In this document: piece by piece, positions 1 through 10,020 of the stretch
How the letters are laid out: each line of letters begins with the position of its first letter
How positions within the stretch are numbered: position 1 is the first letter of the stretch
Position numbers and translations under genes: made by a program
The notes under the pieces: model-generated
What the model was told of the DNA's origin: nothing
The model's input: only the letters and a program-made list of their open reading frames with translations
The model's database searches: none
Assembly (NCBI GenBank): GCA_001936135.1
Contig: CP012815.1
Span: forward strand, 186,001-250,000
From: Saccharomycopsis fibuligera x Saccharomycopsis cf. fibuligera
Lineage: Eukaryota; Ascomycota; Saccharomycetes; Ascoideales; Saccharomycopsidaceae
Direction of reading: 5' to 3'
DNA: 64,000 nucleotides

Positions 1-883
1 CTTGAAATTTCTGGTTTGGCAATTGATAAGCTTGATGATGGCTATATAATATAGGAGAATAAAATTTCTCCACTGAGCGTTTGGATACAATAGAAGAATT
101 GTTAGTGGCTTGCACAAATGAATCTTTGTGCTCAGCAACTACGATTGACATTGTGGGTTGCTATGTCTTTGTATGGCCGTGTGTTCAAAAGGTAGTGTAA
201 TTGGGGAAAAATATTCTTATTTTCAAATCAGCCTATTTTCTCAGTTTTTGACGTTTTCAGAAACTTAGGTTTTCACAGCACGAGAATACGCCAATTATCC
301 CGGTTATATTTGAACTGCTCTTTGTCGGATCTTCGAGATAGAGAAAGTTGAAGATTTGATAACGAATGAATAAATGAAATCACTTCTTTCTTTGATCAGA
401 ATCAACACTTGATATATATCCTTAATAAATGGCTAGCAAGTGAAATTGATGAACTAGGGTGAATATATAGGGTCTGCTTCAACTATGTTAACACCAGCAA
501 CATTTACTAGCTGTATGCTACATGTTAAGAATGCTTTCCTGTATATCTGTTTTTCACCTCTTGAAAATTTTTTTTTTTCTGTGACGTCCTCAACATTGCA
601 TATTCTTGCATGTGTTAATTATTGTCTTAAATAAATGACAAACAAAACGAACCAATATTCAAAGAATAATAAATTAAACAATATAAAACAATAAAATTGT
701 CATGGAAATAAATAGTATACTTTTAAATAAAGTTTATTTTAGTACACATAAACAAAGAGAGATGAATTAACAGACAGCGGGCAAAAACGAAAAAAAGAAC
801 AAAAACATAAAAACATAACAACGTTTAGAAAAAAAGCATGACAGAAAACAACACAAGAGCCCCAAGGAAAAAGTATATATGTA

Positions 884-919
<36 letters not shown>

Positions 920-1358
920 AACTAGAAATAAAACGAGAACGGCAACGAGAACAAAACAGATAAGCATAGTGTAACAAAGAAATAAAGCAAAACAAGAGTG
1001 CGTAAAAAGAAAAAGTAAAAAAAAAAAAAAGCAAAAAAAAAATTTAACTTTTTTCAGAAAAAAAATTGTAATAATTGTAAAAATTGTAAAAATGAAAACT
1101 ATCAAAAATAAATCAAATATAAAAAACCCCATTCAGTTGAGATAGAGAAGCTATAAGCTCAAAAACTCAACGTAATCAATAACTCCAGCCAATTCAAGTT
1201 TGAAGTTTGAATATCTATCGTAAATTCTGACATAAGTTCTCACTATTAAATCTCCACTTAAACTTCACTATACTTTGGCTACCACGAGATCGTCCATTGG
1301 GGGTTCACTCTCTTGAATCTATCTCAACCAAAAAATGAACTAATATCATACATAATCC
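1..1358. other. Intergenic, no gene seen
   Basis: AT-rich sequence downstream of the ARG81 stop (ARG81 reads leftwards into it). No ATG-initiated frame of convincing length or composition is present; the phenylalanine-rich frames here come from A/T homopolymers. It contains a 32-base A run and several shorter A runs. The 3' UTR and polyadenylation region of ARG81 probably lies in its right part. Confidence 0.7.
887..918. repeat. Poly-A homopolymer (32 A)
   Basis: Uninterrupted run of 32 A residues on the + strand. It is the longest of many homopolymers in the window; others are at 14818-14841, 29286-29308, 31777-31800, 36617-36642, 36714-36733, 37697-37722 and 63315-63342. Exact lengths of such runs are liable to sequencing error. 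Confidence 0.9.
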
Positions 1359-1801
1359 TCAAGTCAACATCAAGCTAATATCATAATCCCTCAACACATG
1401 AATCCAAGTGATCAGCTCATCCTCCAGCTTTTCCCTCATTTCCCAAACTTTTTTCATTAAACTATGAGCCGCATGATAATTATTAACCCCGGTCTCACTC
1501 ATCCGTTCACACCATTTACTAAATTGTACTCTCAAAGTTAAATCATCAGTTTCACAACCAGCAATAAAACCTTGCCAAAAAATCGGCGAAAGCACGGCTC
1601 TTTTACTATCAATTATACGTTGCATTGCCATTAGATGAGATATACAATCCTTGATGTATGGTTCAACTTGCACCCGTGGAACATGTTTGATAATGCGGTA
1701 AAAATATATTTTTATGCCGTTGTAGAAGGACATTAAGTGATAGTATACTCCCTCATGTAATGCAGAACTAAAAGGGCGTCTTCTATTGTTTTTTCCGTGA
1801 C

Positions 1802-1841
<40 letters not shown>

Positions 1842-4800
1842 GTTATTATTATTGTTATTGTTATTATTATTGTTATTATTATTGTTATTATTATCACTAC
1901 CATCATCATTATCATTATCGTCATCATTATTTTTATTGGGGTTATTATTGTGATTTTTGCCATCTTGATTCTTTTTTTTATTATCGTTTGGTCCATCCCA
2001 AAGATTCCATTCCAAATCCCACGAATTCAACCTTTTCTCAAATTCATTCATATCTGAATAAAACTGTCTTGATAATATTTTTGTAACATTACTGACCTCG
2101 TGTCTTCCACCACCACCACCATTTCCATTACGATCCATATTGTTATTATTGTTGCCATTCTTAATATCATTAGCTTGTCTTCTTTGGCTATCTTGCACAA
2201 TCTTATCAATCAATGATATCTTTCTTTGAAATAGATCCACTGCTTGACTGAACAATAACAATATAGAATTAGGTAACCCGAATAATTCATCAGTAGAAAA
2301 TAATATATCTTGGTTTTTGGAAGTTTTGGAAGTTTTACTCCGTTCTTCTTGTAATTTAGTGGCAATATTATTAGTTTTCATCTTTTTAATGAAACCGCTG
2401 TCATTACTGTCACTACTAAAATTATTTCTGTGATTAGTATTATTGTAGTTGTAGTTGTTGTTATTGTTGTTGTTATTGTTGTGATTATTCTGATTGTGGG
2501 TACTTGCATCCCTTGATTGATTTTCATTCAATCTAGCATTGTATTTTGGTGACTTGGCAATTTCCAAATTAGAAATGTCAATAAATTTAGGAGATTGTGG
2601 GGCCATTTTGGGTGAACCATGATTACTATTGACAATATATTCAATCGAAATCTTTCCCTTTTCATTAATTTTCTCTCTAAATGAAGTAGCATGATCATGA
2701 TCACGATGTTGACCGCTACCGCTATGGCTGTCTTGATTATTACTATTATGGCTATTCTTGTTGTTACTAATATTGTTACTGCTGTCATTGGGATTGTTAC
2801 CGTTTTGATAATCACCAATCTCATTATAGTCCGGTTCTCCTTCTTGCTGTCCACCTCTCCGCTCTTCAAGATCAGCAACATCGGTTTGAATATCAACAAA
2901 GTTACTATTATAATATCCAACATTTCCTGCATTACTAGGCAATTCACTTCGTAAAGATAATTCTCCGTTACCGCTCAAATGACTGTATTTTTCTTCTTTT
3001 TCTTCAATTGCTTGTAATCCTTGAGAGGCGTTAATGGCAGCACTTTTCAATTTATGATTATTGAGAAATTTCCGTTGGATTTTGTTACGTTTATCATTAA
3101 AATCAATTTTACTCTTGCCTTTACGGGAATGACCCTGACCATGGTCATTGTTAACAGAACTATTGCCACCACCAGACTGGCCATTGCCGAATTCATTACC
3201 AATATCAAATCCTCCTCCAAAATTGCTATTGTTGCTACCAATGCTATTATTTTCATCATTTGTATTTCCTGTATTTCCTGTATTACCATCCAAATCAAAA
3301 TCCGTGATCATCGCATCATTGAAACTAACCATTGACGGAACAGTTTCAGCTTGAGTTTGCCCTTGACCTTGTGGCCCCTCATCTAAGAGCACATCAGTAT
3401 CCTCAGGCACATCAAAAACTTGAGTACTTTCCTGAATCTTCTTTGTGAATGAGAATATCCGATGCAATGTCTTGGCCTTTGCCGATAATCTTTTATTTTT
3501 CTTCATTCGATTAGCAATGAATTCTTCACAAAGATCTAAATAATCTTTACACGATCTCATTGTACCACTGCTGACGTCGACCGTCAGCATTGACAAGATT
3601 GCCACTAGGACATCTTTATACTTTTGATCGTATAAATTGGCTTGTATGCTATCATTCATTAATGTAGATGCCACATTTTTTGCATCTTCCGCAAACCGGG
3701 TCCAATATTTGTAACCGTCAGAATTTCTAGGAAATGCATTGCGTAATTTGAAGGCTGAAATCGATAAGATTGAATTGAATGTGCACATGTTGATGCAAGA
3801 ACTGTTTCCAATACTACAATATTCGCCAAGAGCTTTAATGGCTCTAGAGAAATGCATAGTTTTCCATGGGTTATTAGGAAGAAAAATCACTGTCATCAAA
3901 TCAGCTACATTGTCATGATAATTGGTAAGTAGGAATCTTGTCATTGGGAGAGCAAATACCGTAACTTTGGAAGCAGGTCGAACACCCGAAGGGATGAAAT
4001 CAATAGAAGCATCAGAAACTTCAATAAGAGTAAGGAATTGGGAATCTTTCTTTTCATCGCCATCTTCAATATGAACACTTTGAGTTAAACTGCTAGATGC
4101 TGATGCAGTTGGTGCGACTTTTGATTTGGTCACCGTCTTAGTTTTGTTAGATATTGCGGCTTGTTGTTGCTGTTGCTGATCCTGCTGTTGCTGATCCTGC
4201 TGTTGCTGATCTTGCTGGTCTTGTTGAGATTCTGTATGATTGACAATGGTTGGATCAATGCTTTGATTGGGGAGCACGGGAATAGGAATTTGTGGCAGCA
4301 GCTGTATCAGTTTTTTAAAGCTACTGATATTAGCATTAGCACTGGTAAAATTGTAACTGTTCGCAGGTGAAAACATGTTCTGAAAGTCATTGTTGTTGGT
4401 GTTGGTGTTATTATTCTGGCTATTACTATTGCTGCTATTGTTGTTTATTATGTGAGAGCTAAAATTGTTAGCATAATACAACTGTTCTGGTTGCTGAACT
4501 TGTTGTTGCAGTTGCAGCTGTTGCCGATCATGAATCTCGTTTCGTAAGTGTCGTTGTTGTGGTATTTGCAGCTGCAGCACTAAACCATGAATATTCTGGT
4601 TAGCTCCTACAACGGGAGCAAATGTCGCACTATATGGTCTATTCTGCTGTTGTTGGGTGTGTTGAGTGTGCTGTTGCTGCTGATTGAAAAGAGTTAATGG
4701 ATGCTCTGAAGTCCCTGTTGGATGAAAAGGTTCAAAGAGTTGATGCATGGTGACAAAATCGTTAGTGTTATGAGTATTGTGAGATGTTGGAGTACCAGTG

Positions 4801-5690
4801 GTATTGACTGTTGGTCCATATACGTGAGACGGCGTTTGGGATGAAAGATATTGTTGTTGCTGTTGCTGGTAAGGATTGTTAAAGTGTGAGAGATGAGTTT
4901 GTTGTTGTGGCAAAGTGGATGAAGAAGAAGAATTACCAGCAGCAATGTTTGAATCCAGAAGTTTTCTTCGCTTACTACTATCTTCAACATCAACAACATT
5001 ACTTTGTGCCACCACATTCATTGAATTTGATCTATTATGTTTAGTCGTCCTGCTTGAACCACTACCAGTATTATTATTATTGCTGTTGTTATTGTTATTG
5101 GTAGTATTTCTAGCAGAAATAGTGCTGGTTTTACCACCTTTTCCGCCCTTCTTCCAGTCGCCATCAAACACTGCAAAAGGTCCAAGCATCTTAGTGTCAA
5201 ACCCATGCAAATCATTAGCAGAATGCAAAATTGACAAATGTTTATCCATTTCATCATATGTCTCGTAACTCATATGCTTAGGATACTTGACAAATGCAAT
5301 GTTTCTTCGCTGGAAATAACTATTATCATTATCATCTAGATTATTTGTACTGGTATTATTGTTGGTATTACTTCCGGAATTAGTGTTCGATCCGGCACTA
5401 GAGCCATTACCACTACTACCACCTTTGTTGTTGGCGTTGCTGTTATTGCTGAAATTGTTATAAGAGTTGCTGCCAATTGATTTTGGTTCTGTTAAAGGTA
5501 TTCCATTTTCGTACCTTATTGGAGGTGACCATCTTAGCTTGATGTCATAGCCCAAACATTCCATGCCTGATTTTTGGCAGCGGATGCAAAATGGCTTAGT
5601 GGTATCACACTTGACTTTTCTAGAGCGGCATGTCCAGCAACCAGTGAAGGTTTTTTTCCTTTTGACTTTGGAAACAGTATTAGGAGGCAT
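1359..5690 (-). CDS. ARG81: Zn2Cys6 transcription factor Arg81 (arginine-responsive regulator)
   Basis: A 1443-aa protein with an N-terminal fungal zinc cluster: Cys18, 21, 28, 35, 38 and 45 in C-x2-C-x6-C-x6-C-x2-C-x6-C spacing, in the context TFTGCWTCRSRKVKCD. The following segment GYDIKLRWSPPIRY is what I recall after the zinc cluster of yeast Arg81/ArgRII, which works with Mcm1, Arg80 and Arg82 to repress arginine-synthesis and activate arginine-breakdown genes. A conserved-looking middle region (about residues 540-740) and C-terminus (about 1330-1443) are separated by Asn/Gln/Gly-rich linkers, including a poly-Asn run of about 32. The start is the ATG just before the zinc cluster. It is divergent from ATP16, and ARG1, a classical target of this regulator, lies about 3 kb away. 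It is much longer than the S. cerevisiae protein (about 880 aa). The Arg81 assignment rests on the motif context; another Zn2Cys6 factor is less likely. Confidence 0.85.
1797..1892 (-). repeat. AAT/AAC trinucleotide tract encoding poly-Asn in ARG81
   Basis: About 95 bp of ATT/GTT triplets on the + strand read as about 32 consecutive Asn codons in ARG81. The tract sits in the linker before the conserved C-terminal block and is probably length-variable between strains. Confidence 0.85.
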
Positions 5691-6219
5691 CCCGAATATT
5701 TATTTGTGTCTTGTCTCCTAGCTATAGTCAGTATATTGGTTTATACCTTTGATCTCGGGCGTCTGATTTGGTTTATTTTTACTATATTTTTATTTTTATT
5801 TTTATTCTTTTTTGGTTTTTGCAGTTTTAAGGAGGCCAGATGGCTTATGCGTGTAATCGCAGTGGAGTACGTTACATCGCAACTGATTACCTACGCTAAC
5901 ATATTATTACATACTAATACATATAATTATGGGCACTCTATAATTACCTAGTTAACTACATTGGGGACACTACATAGTTGCTAATTCCAATACCTCCTTG
6001 TTCTTGTTTTGCTAATCACCATTCCAGTCATTCTCTGGGCTGTGATTGGCTGCTAGTTAAAAAGGGAAAAGTCCGGGCAACACCGGGTGTTTGCCAAAGT
6101 TTTCAAACAACAAAAAATAAAACAGAACGAAGTGTTAATTGAATAGAATGGAATAGACAGACAGCCAGTACTGGATAATAAATTCTTACCAATATAACTC
6201 ATCAACAATACACAACACA
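5691..6219. promoter_or_regulatory. Divergent ARG81/ATP16 promoter with a CCAAT box
   Basis: 529 bp between two divergent start codons. An inverted CCAAT pentamer (ATTGG, 6045-6049, in TGATTGGC) lies about 170 bp before ATP16. This is the binding word of the Hap2/3/4/5 complex, which drives respiratory genes in yeasts, so control of ATP16 by it is a reasonable inference. No Gcn4-type TGACTC word was seen here. Confidence 0.5.
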
Positions 6220-6699
6220 ATGTTCAGAACCTCCTTGCGTCAAACTTCCAGAGCCTTCAACTTGGCTGCTAAGAGAACTTACGCTGAAGCTGCCGCCACT
6301 GGTGCCTTGAAATTGAACTTTTCTCTTCCTCATGAAAGTTTGTTCAACAATGTTGATGTTAACCAAGTCAACATTCCAGCCGTCACTGGTGTCAGAGGTG
6401 TTTTAGCCAATCACGTTCCAACTGTTGAAGAATTGAGTGCTGGTGTCGTTGATGTTATTGAAAGCAGTGGTGTCAAGAAATCCTTCTTTGTCAGTGGTGG
6501 TATTGCTACTGTTCAACCAGGTTCTAAATTGTCAATTACTGCTGTTGAAGCATACCCAGCTGATGCTTTTTCTGCCGAAGCTATCAAAAGCAAATTGGCC
6601 GATGCTCAAAAGAATGTTAATGCTGCTGATGAACAATTGGCTGCTGAAGCTGCCATCGAAGTTGAAGTGTTGACTGCTTTGCAATCTATTGCCAAATAA
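6220..6699 (+). CDS. ATP16: Mitochondrial F1Fo-ATP synthase, F1 delta subunit
   Basis: A 159-aa protein, the usual length for yeast Atp16 (160 aa). Residues 1-24 form an Arg/Ser/Ala-rich, acid-free matrix-targeting presequence (MFRTSLRQTSRAFNL..KRTY). The mature part has the ATP synthase epsilon/delta beta-sandwich with LKLNFSLPHESLFN, GVRGVLANHVPTVEELSAGVV and the FVSGGIATVQP block, followed by a C-terminal Ala/Glu-rich helical hairpin (about residues 115-159). The subunit is part of the central stalk that couples proton flow to ATP synthesis. Codon use is strongly biased, as expected for a highly expressed gene. It is divergent from ARG81, and a CCAAT box lies upstream. Confidence 0.95.
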   Translation: MFRTSLRQTSRAFNLAAKRTYAEAAATGALKLNFSLPHESLFNNVDVNQVNIPAVTGVRGVLANHVPTVEELSAGVVDVIESSGVKKSFFVSGGIATVQPGSKLSITAVEAYPADAFSAEAIKSKLADAQKNVNAADEQLAAEAAIEVEVLTALQSIAK

Positions 6700-7454
6700 G
6701 GGTGTTGCAATCAACTGATTAAATCTAAAACAGCAATCATCAATAATAATGATCAAACTATAATGATAAAAGTTACAATAAAAAAAAATTATAAAAATAC
6801 ATCAAAACTCCAATTAAATTGATTCAGAATTTACAATACACATGAAATCAAAAAGAAGCAGAGATTGAATCACACTCTGAGTGCTGATCCGAGAGTGGGC
6901 GCTAGCTGGTGCTATATCTATATAGCCAACGACAATACATATTCGTCATTTTGTTCTATGAATGTGGTGTTGATCTATTTATTGTGTTGTAGGAACGATG
7001 TTTTCAAATATGTGGCATTGATTATGAGTTATGGAGATTTTGAGCTGTAGTAGTAATAATATGTCATGAGATCTGCATATCCTTAACCATATATGGTTGG
7101 GATGGTCTGCCATAATGCCTCCATAAAAAGACCATGATCCACCACACAGGAGACAGTGCCACGCCATATGCTATAATCCAGATGTATTGGAGGTAACCAG
7201 TGTTGTAGTCTATAGTGAACCCCCGACTAGCAGTAGTCACGTTTTCCGGGGCTGTAATAATCTTAGTTCATTTCGTTTCTTAATTATCATTAACTCAACT
7301 AAGATATATAACCATCCCGTTTTCCTGTTACACTCTGTCACTCTCAGTTACAACCCTGTGGTTTTGTCTTACATCACTGCTATCCTACAATTATAGCCAT
7401 AACTAATCAGTCGAATCATTCTAGGAAGCAAAAATCACAAACTCACCAGCAAAA
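6700..7454. other. ATP16-PEF1 intergenic region
   Basis: 755 bp holding the ATP16 3' end and the PEF1 promoter. Small frames here have no recognisable domain. No tRNA or strong repeat was seen. Confidence 0.6.
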
Positions 7455-8246
7455 ATGAGCAGAAGAAGCCATCAAGACGAGTTGCCGCATTTCGCCACTC
7501 CTCAACAAGCAATGCGTCGTCAACGTTACAATCTCTATCAACAACAACAACAACAGCAGCAGCAAGCGCCGCCTTTATATCGTCAACAAGCGCCACTGCA
7601 ATTGCAACAACCAAATGGTTTACCTAGACAATCCACGGGAGAAGACGCCAAAGATTACGAACACATCAAGCAAGTTTTTATTTCCTTTGATGCTGATCGT
7701 TCAGGACTGCTATCTGTTCGCGAATTAGCTCGTGCATTATATAATGCTGATGGGACAAGATTTGACAGTTCAACAATTCAATTAATGGTGAAATTGTTTG
7801 ATTCTGACAATTCGCAAACTTTGGATTTTAGAGAATTTTACTTCTTGACCAAGTATTTGAGACACTGGAATACTACATTTCAGCGAGCTGATGCTAACCG
7901 AAGTGGTACGATTTCTCTTAGCGAGTATAGCAGAGCATTAGAAAATTTCGGATACAGAATGCATTTTGATAGCGTTAATTATATCTTCAACTTGTTTGCT
8001 AGTCAGCAACCACAGCAGCCACAACGGACTAGTGGATTTGGCATGGGAGGTCCACCGCCAGTGCCTGGTATGGGCAATAGTGGTCGATTTAATCCAAACC
8101 ACATGAAGTTTGATAAATTTGTGGAAAGTTTGATTTGGATCTTGAGATTGACAGGAGTGTTTCGCAAATATGACTTACAAGGCAATGCCACTGCCACGTT
8201 TGGATTTGAGCCGTTCATGTGTGAGGTGTTGTCGTTGGTCAATTGA
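7455..8246 (+). CDS. PEF1: Penta-EF-hand calcium-binding protein
   Basis: A 263-aa protein. The N-terminal 65 residues are Gln/Pro-rich with a run of nine Gln, as is common in the ALG-2/sorcin family. EF-hand 1 (about residues 76-87) is canonical: D-A-D-R-S-G-x-L-S-V-R-E, where x is a CTG codon (Leu or, in the CTG clade, Ser). EF-hand 2 is DSDNSQTLDFRE. EF-hand 3 is DANRSGTISLSE. A Gly/Pro-rich insertion (about 188-212) precedes the last, degenerate hands, which in this family mediate dimerisation. S. cerevisiae Pef1 (335 aa) works in polarised growth and cation homeostasis. It is co-oriented with ATP16 and ARG1 but has its own promoter. Confidence 0.85.
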   Translation: MSRRSHQDELPHFATPQQAMRRQRYNLYQQQQQQQQQAPPLYRQQAPLQLQQPNGLPRQSTGEDAKDYEHIKQVFISFDADRSGLLSVRELARALYNADGTRFDSSTIQLMVKLFDSDNSQTLDFREFYFLTKYLRHWNTTFQRADANRSGTISLSEYSRALENFGYRMHFDSVNYIFNLFASQQPQQPQRTSGFGMGGPPPVPGMGNSGRFNPNHMKFDKFVESLIWILRLTGVFRKYDLQGNATATFGFEPFMCEVLSLVN

Positions 8247-8330
8247 TGCTCAGAATAAAATAATGACTAATTGTGTGACTTTGTGACAATGTACGATAGA
8301 CTTCAGTAACAAATATCTTTCAAGTGAATC

Positions 8331-8424
8331 AGTAAGCAAGTAAACGAGTAAGTAAATGAGTAAGTAAATGAGCAAGTAAATGAGTAAGTAAATGAGTAAG
8401 TAAATGAGTAAGTAAATGAGTAAT
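8331..8424. repeat. 12-bp tandem repeat (GAGTAAGTAAAT)n
   Basis: About seven and a half tandem copies of a 12-bp unit, itself built of GAGTAA/GTAAAT half-units, with single-base variants at the left end and in one central copy (GAGCAAGTAAAT). It lies between the PEF1 stop and the ARG1 promoter elements. Confidence 0.9.
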
Positions 8425-8469
8425 TCTTAAGCTGTGCTGTGCAAGTGCTCTCTGTATGGCTAGAGATAG

Positions 8470-8476
8470 TGACTCA
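8470..8476 (+). promoter_or_regulatory. Gcn4-type site upstream of ARG1
   Basis: TGACTCA, the consensus core of the bZIP factor Gcn4, lies 273 bp before the ARG1 start codon. A second weaker word, TGACTCT, is at 8632-8638. ARG1 is a classical general-amino-acid-control target in yeasts, so the site is likely functional; that is inference. Confidence 0.7.
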
Positions 8477-8581
8477 TTGTGTGTATTACCTAAGCAATTA
8501 CATAAGTAGGACAGCAACGCACAGTTATGCACGATGCACCGCGATTAACGATTAGTCACTTTGATAGTGGTAAACAACAAC

Positions 8582-8589
8582 TATATAAA
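8582..8589 (+). promoter_or_regulatory. TATA box of ARG1
   Basis: TATATAAA, a perfect TATA consensus, lies about 160 bp before the ARG1 ATG and about 105 bp after the Gcn4 word. The layout is typical of a regulated biosynthetic promoter. Confidence 0.65.
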
Positions 8590-8748
8590 CTGCCGGCCCT
8601 GCCCTGAAATTTCACTTCCCCAGCTTTCCTCTGACTCTTCTTTATTCATAGTATTCTCCTATTTAACCAATAATTAATTGTGCTACTCAACCGCACTATT
8701 CAACGAAATATAATTCATCCTAATTATATCTAACACAACATCTCAATA

Positions 8749-10020
8749 ATGTCTAAAGGAAAAGTTTGTTTGGCCTACAGTGGTGGTCTTGACACCAGTA
8801 TCATCTTAGCCTGGTTGCTTGAACAAGGTTACGAAGTCATTGCTTTCATGGCTAACATTGGTCAAGAAGAAGATTTTGAAGCTGCAAGAGCAAAAGCTCT
8901 CAAAATTGGTGCTACTAAATACGTGCTTGTTGATGTTCGTAAAGAATTTATCGAACAAGTTCTCTACCCCGCTATTCAAGTTAATGCGATTTATGAAAAT
9001 GTTTACCTTTTGGGTACCGCTTTAGCCAGACCAGTTATCGCTAAAGCTCAAATCCAAGTAGCCGAAGATGAAGGATGTTTTGCCGTCAGTCATGGATGTA
9101 CCGGTAAAGGTAATGATCAAGTTAGATTTGAACTCTCATTTTATGCTTTGAAGCCAGACGTCACTGTGATTACTCCATGGAGAGATCCAACTTTTTTCCA
9201 AAGATTTGCCGGTAGAAAAGATTTGTTGGACTATGCAGAAGCCAAAGGTATTGAAGTGACCCAGACTAAGGCCAAACCATGGTCCACTGATGAAAATTTG
9301 GCCCATATTTCTTTTGAAGCTGGGATTTTGGAAGATCCAAACACTACTCCACCAAAAGATATGTGGAAATTGACAGCTGATCCACAATTGCAAGCTCCAA
9401 ATGAACCTGAAAACATTGAGGTGCATTTCAATAAAGGTGTGCCTAGCAAATTGGTGTATTCTGATGACGGGGGCAAAACTACTAAAGATGTCACTGATCC
9501 AGTTGAATTGTTCTTGACTGCAAATAAACTCGCTAGAAGAAATGGTGTTGGTCGTATTGATATTGTGGAAAATAGATTCATTGGTATCAAATCTAGAGGA
9601 TGTTACGAAACACCAGGCTTGACTCTTTTGAGATCTGCTCATATTGATTTGGAAGGTTTGACCTTAGACAGAGAAGTCAGAGCTATTAGAGATAGCTTCG
9701 TCACAGTGAACTACTCCAGAATTTTATACAATGGGTTATATTTTACACCTGAAGGTGAATATGTTAGATCAATGATTGCTCCTGCTCAACAAACTGTTAA
9801 TGGTGTTGTTAGAGTTGCATTGTACAAGGGTAATGTGGTGATTTTGGGAAGATACTCTGACACTGAAAAATTATATGACGCTACTGAATCTTCGATGGAT
9901 GAATTGACGGGATTCCAACCTGAAGATGCTACTGGATTCATTAAGGTGCAAGCTATTAGAATTAAAAAGTACGGGGAGAAAGTTAGAGAACAAAATGGTA
10001 ACAAGTTACCTACGTTGTGA
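8749..10020 (+). CDS. ARG1: Argininosuccinate synthase
   Basis: A 423-aa protein, full length for the family (S. cerevisiae 420 aa). It condenses citrulline and aspartate with ATP to argininosuccinate, the penultimate step of arginine synthesis, in the cytosol. The ATP-pyrophosphatase loop AYSGGLDTS (residues 9-17) and the SHGCTGKGNDQVRFE signature (about 115-129) are intact, as is the C-terminal tetramerisation arm. I saw no in-frame CTG codon and strong bias to TTG/GAA/AAA codons, consistent with a highly expressed gene in a CTG-clade yeast. It has a Gcn4-type site and TATA box. The zinc-cluster gene 3 kb upstream is likely one of its regulators. Confidence 0.97.
   Translation: MSKGKVCLAYSGGLDTSIILAWLLEQGYEVIAFMANIGQEEDFEAARAKALKIGATKYVLVDVRKEFIEQVLYPAIQVNAIYENVYLLGTALARPVIAKAQIQVAEDEGCFAVSHGCTGKGNDQVRFELSFYALKPDVTVITPWRDPTFFQRFAGRKDLLDYAEAKGIEVTQTKAKPWSTDENLAHISFEAGILEDPNTTPPKDMWKLTADPQLQAPNEPENIEVHFNKGVPSKLVYSDDGGKTTKDVTDPVELFLTANKLARRNGVGRIDIVENRFIGIKSRGCYETPGLTLLRSAHIDLEGLTLDREVRAIRDSFVTVNYSRILYNGLYFTPEGEYVRSMIAPAQQTVNGVVRVALYKGNVVILGRYSDTEKLYDATESSMDELTGFQPEDATGFIKVQAIRIKKYGEKVREQNGNKLPTL

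Noticed and set aside
767-1132. Phe-rich 121-aa - frame at the left end
   Set aside because: Produced by poly-A/T sequence; not a plausible protein.
2528-2947. 139-aa frame overlapping ARG81 in another frame
   Set aside because: Low-complexity shadow of the Asn/Ser-rich ARG81 linker.
9136-9642. 168-aa frame antisense to ARG1
   Set aside because: Codon-bias shadow of ARG1; no recognisable domain.
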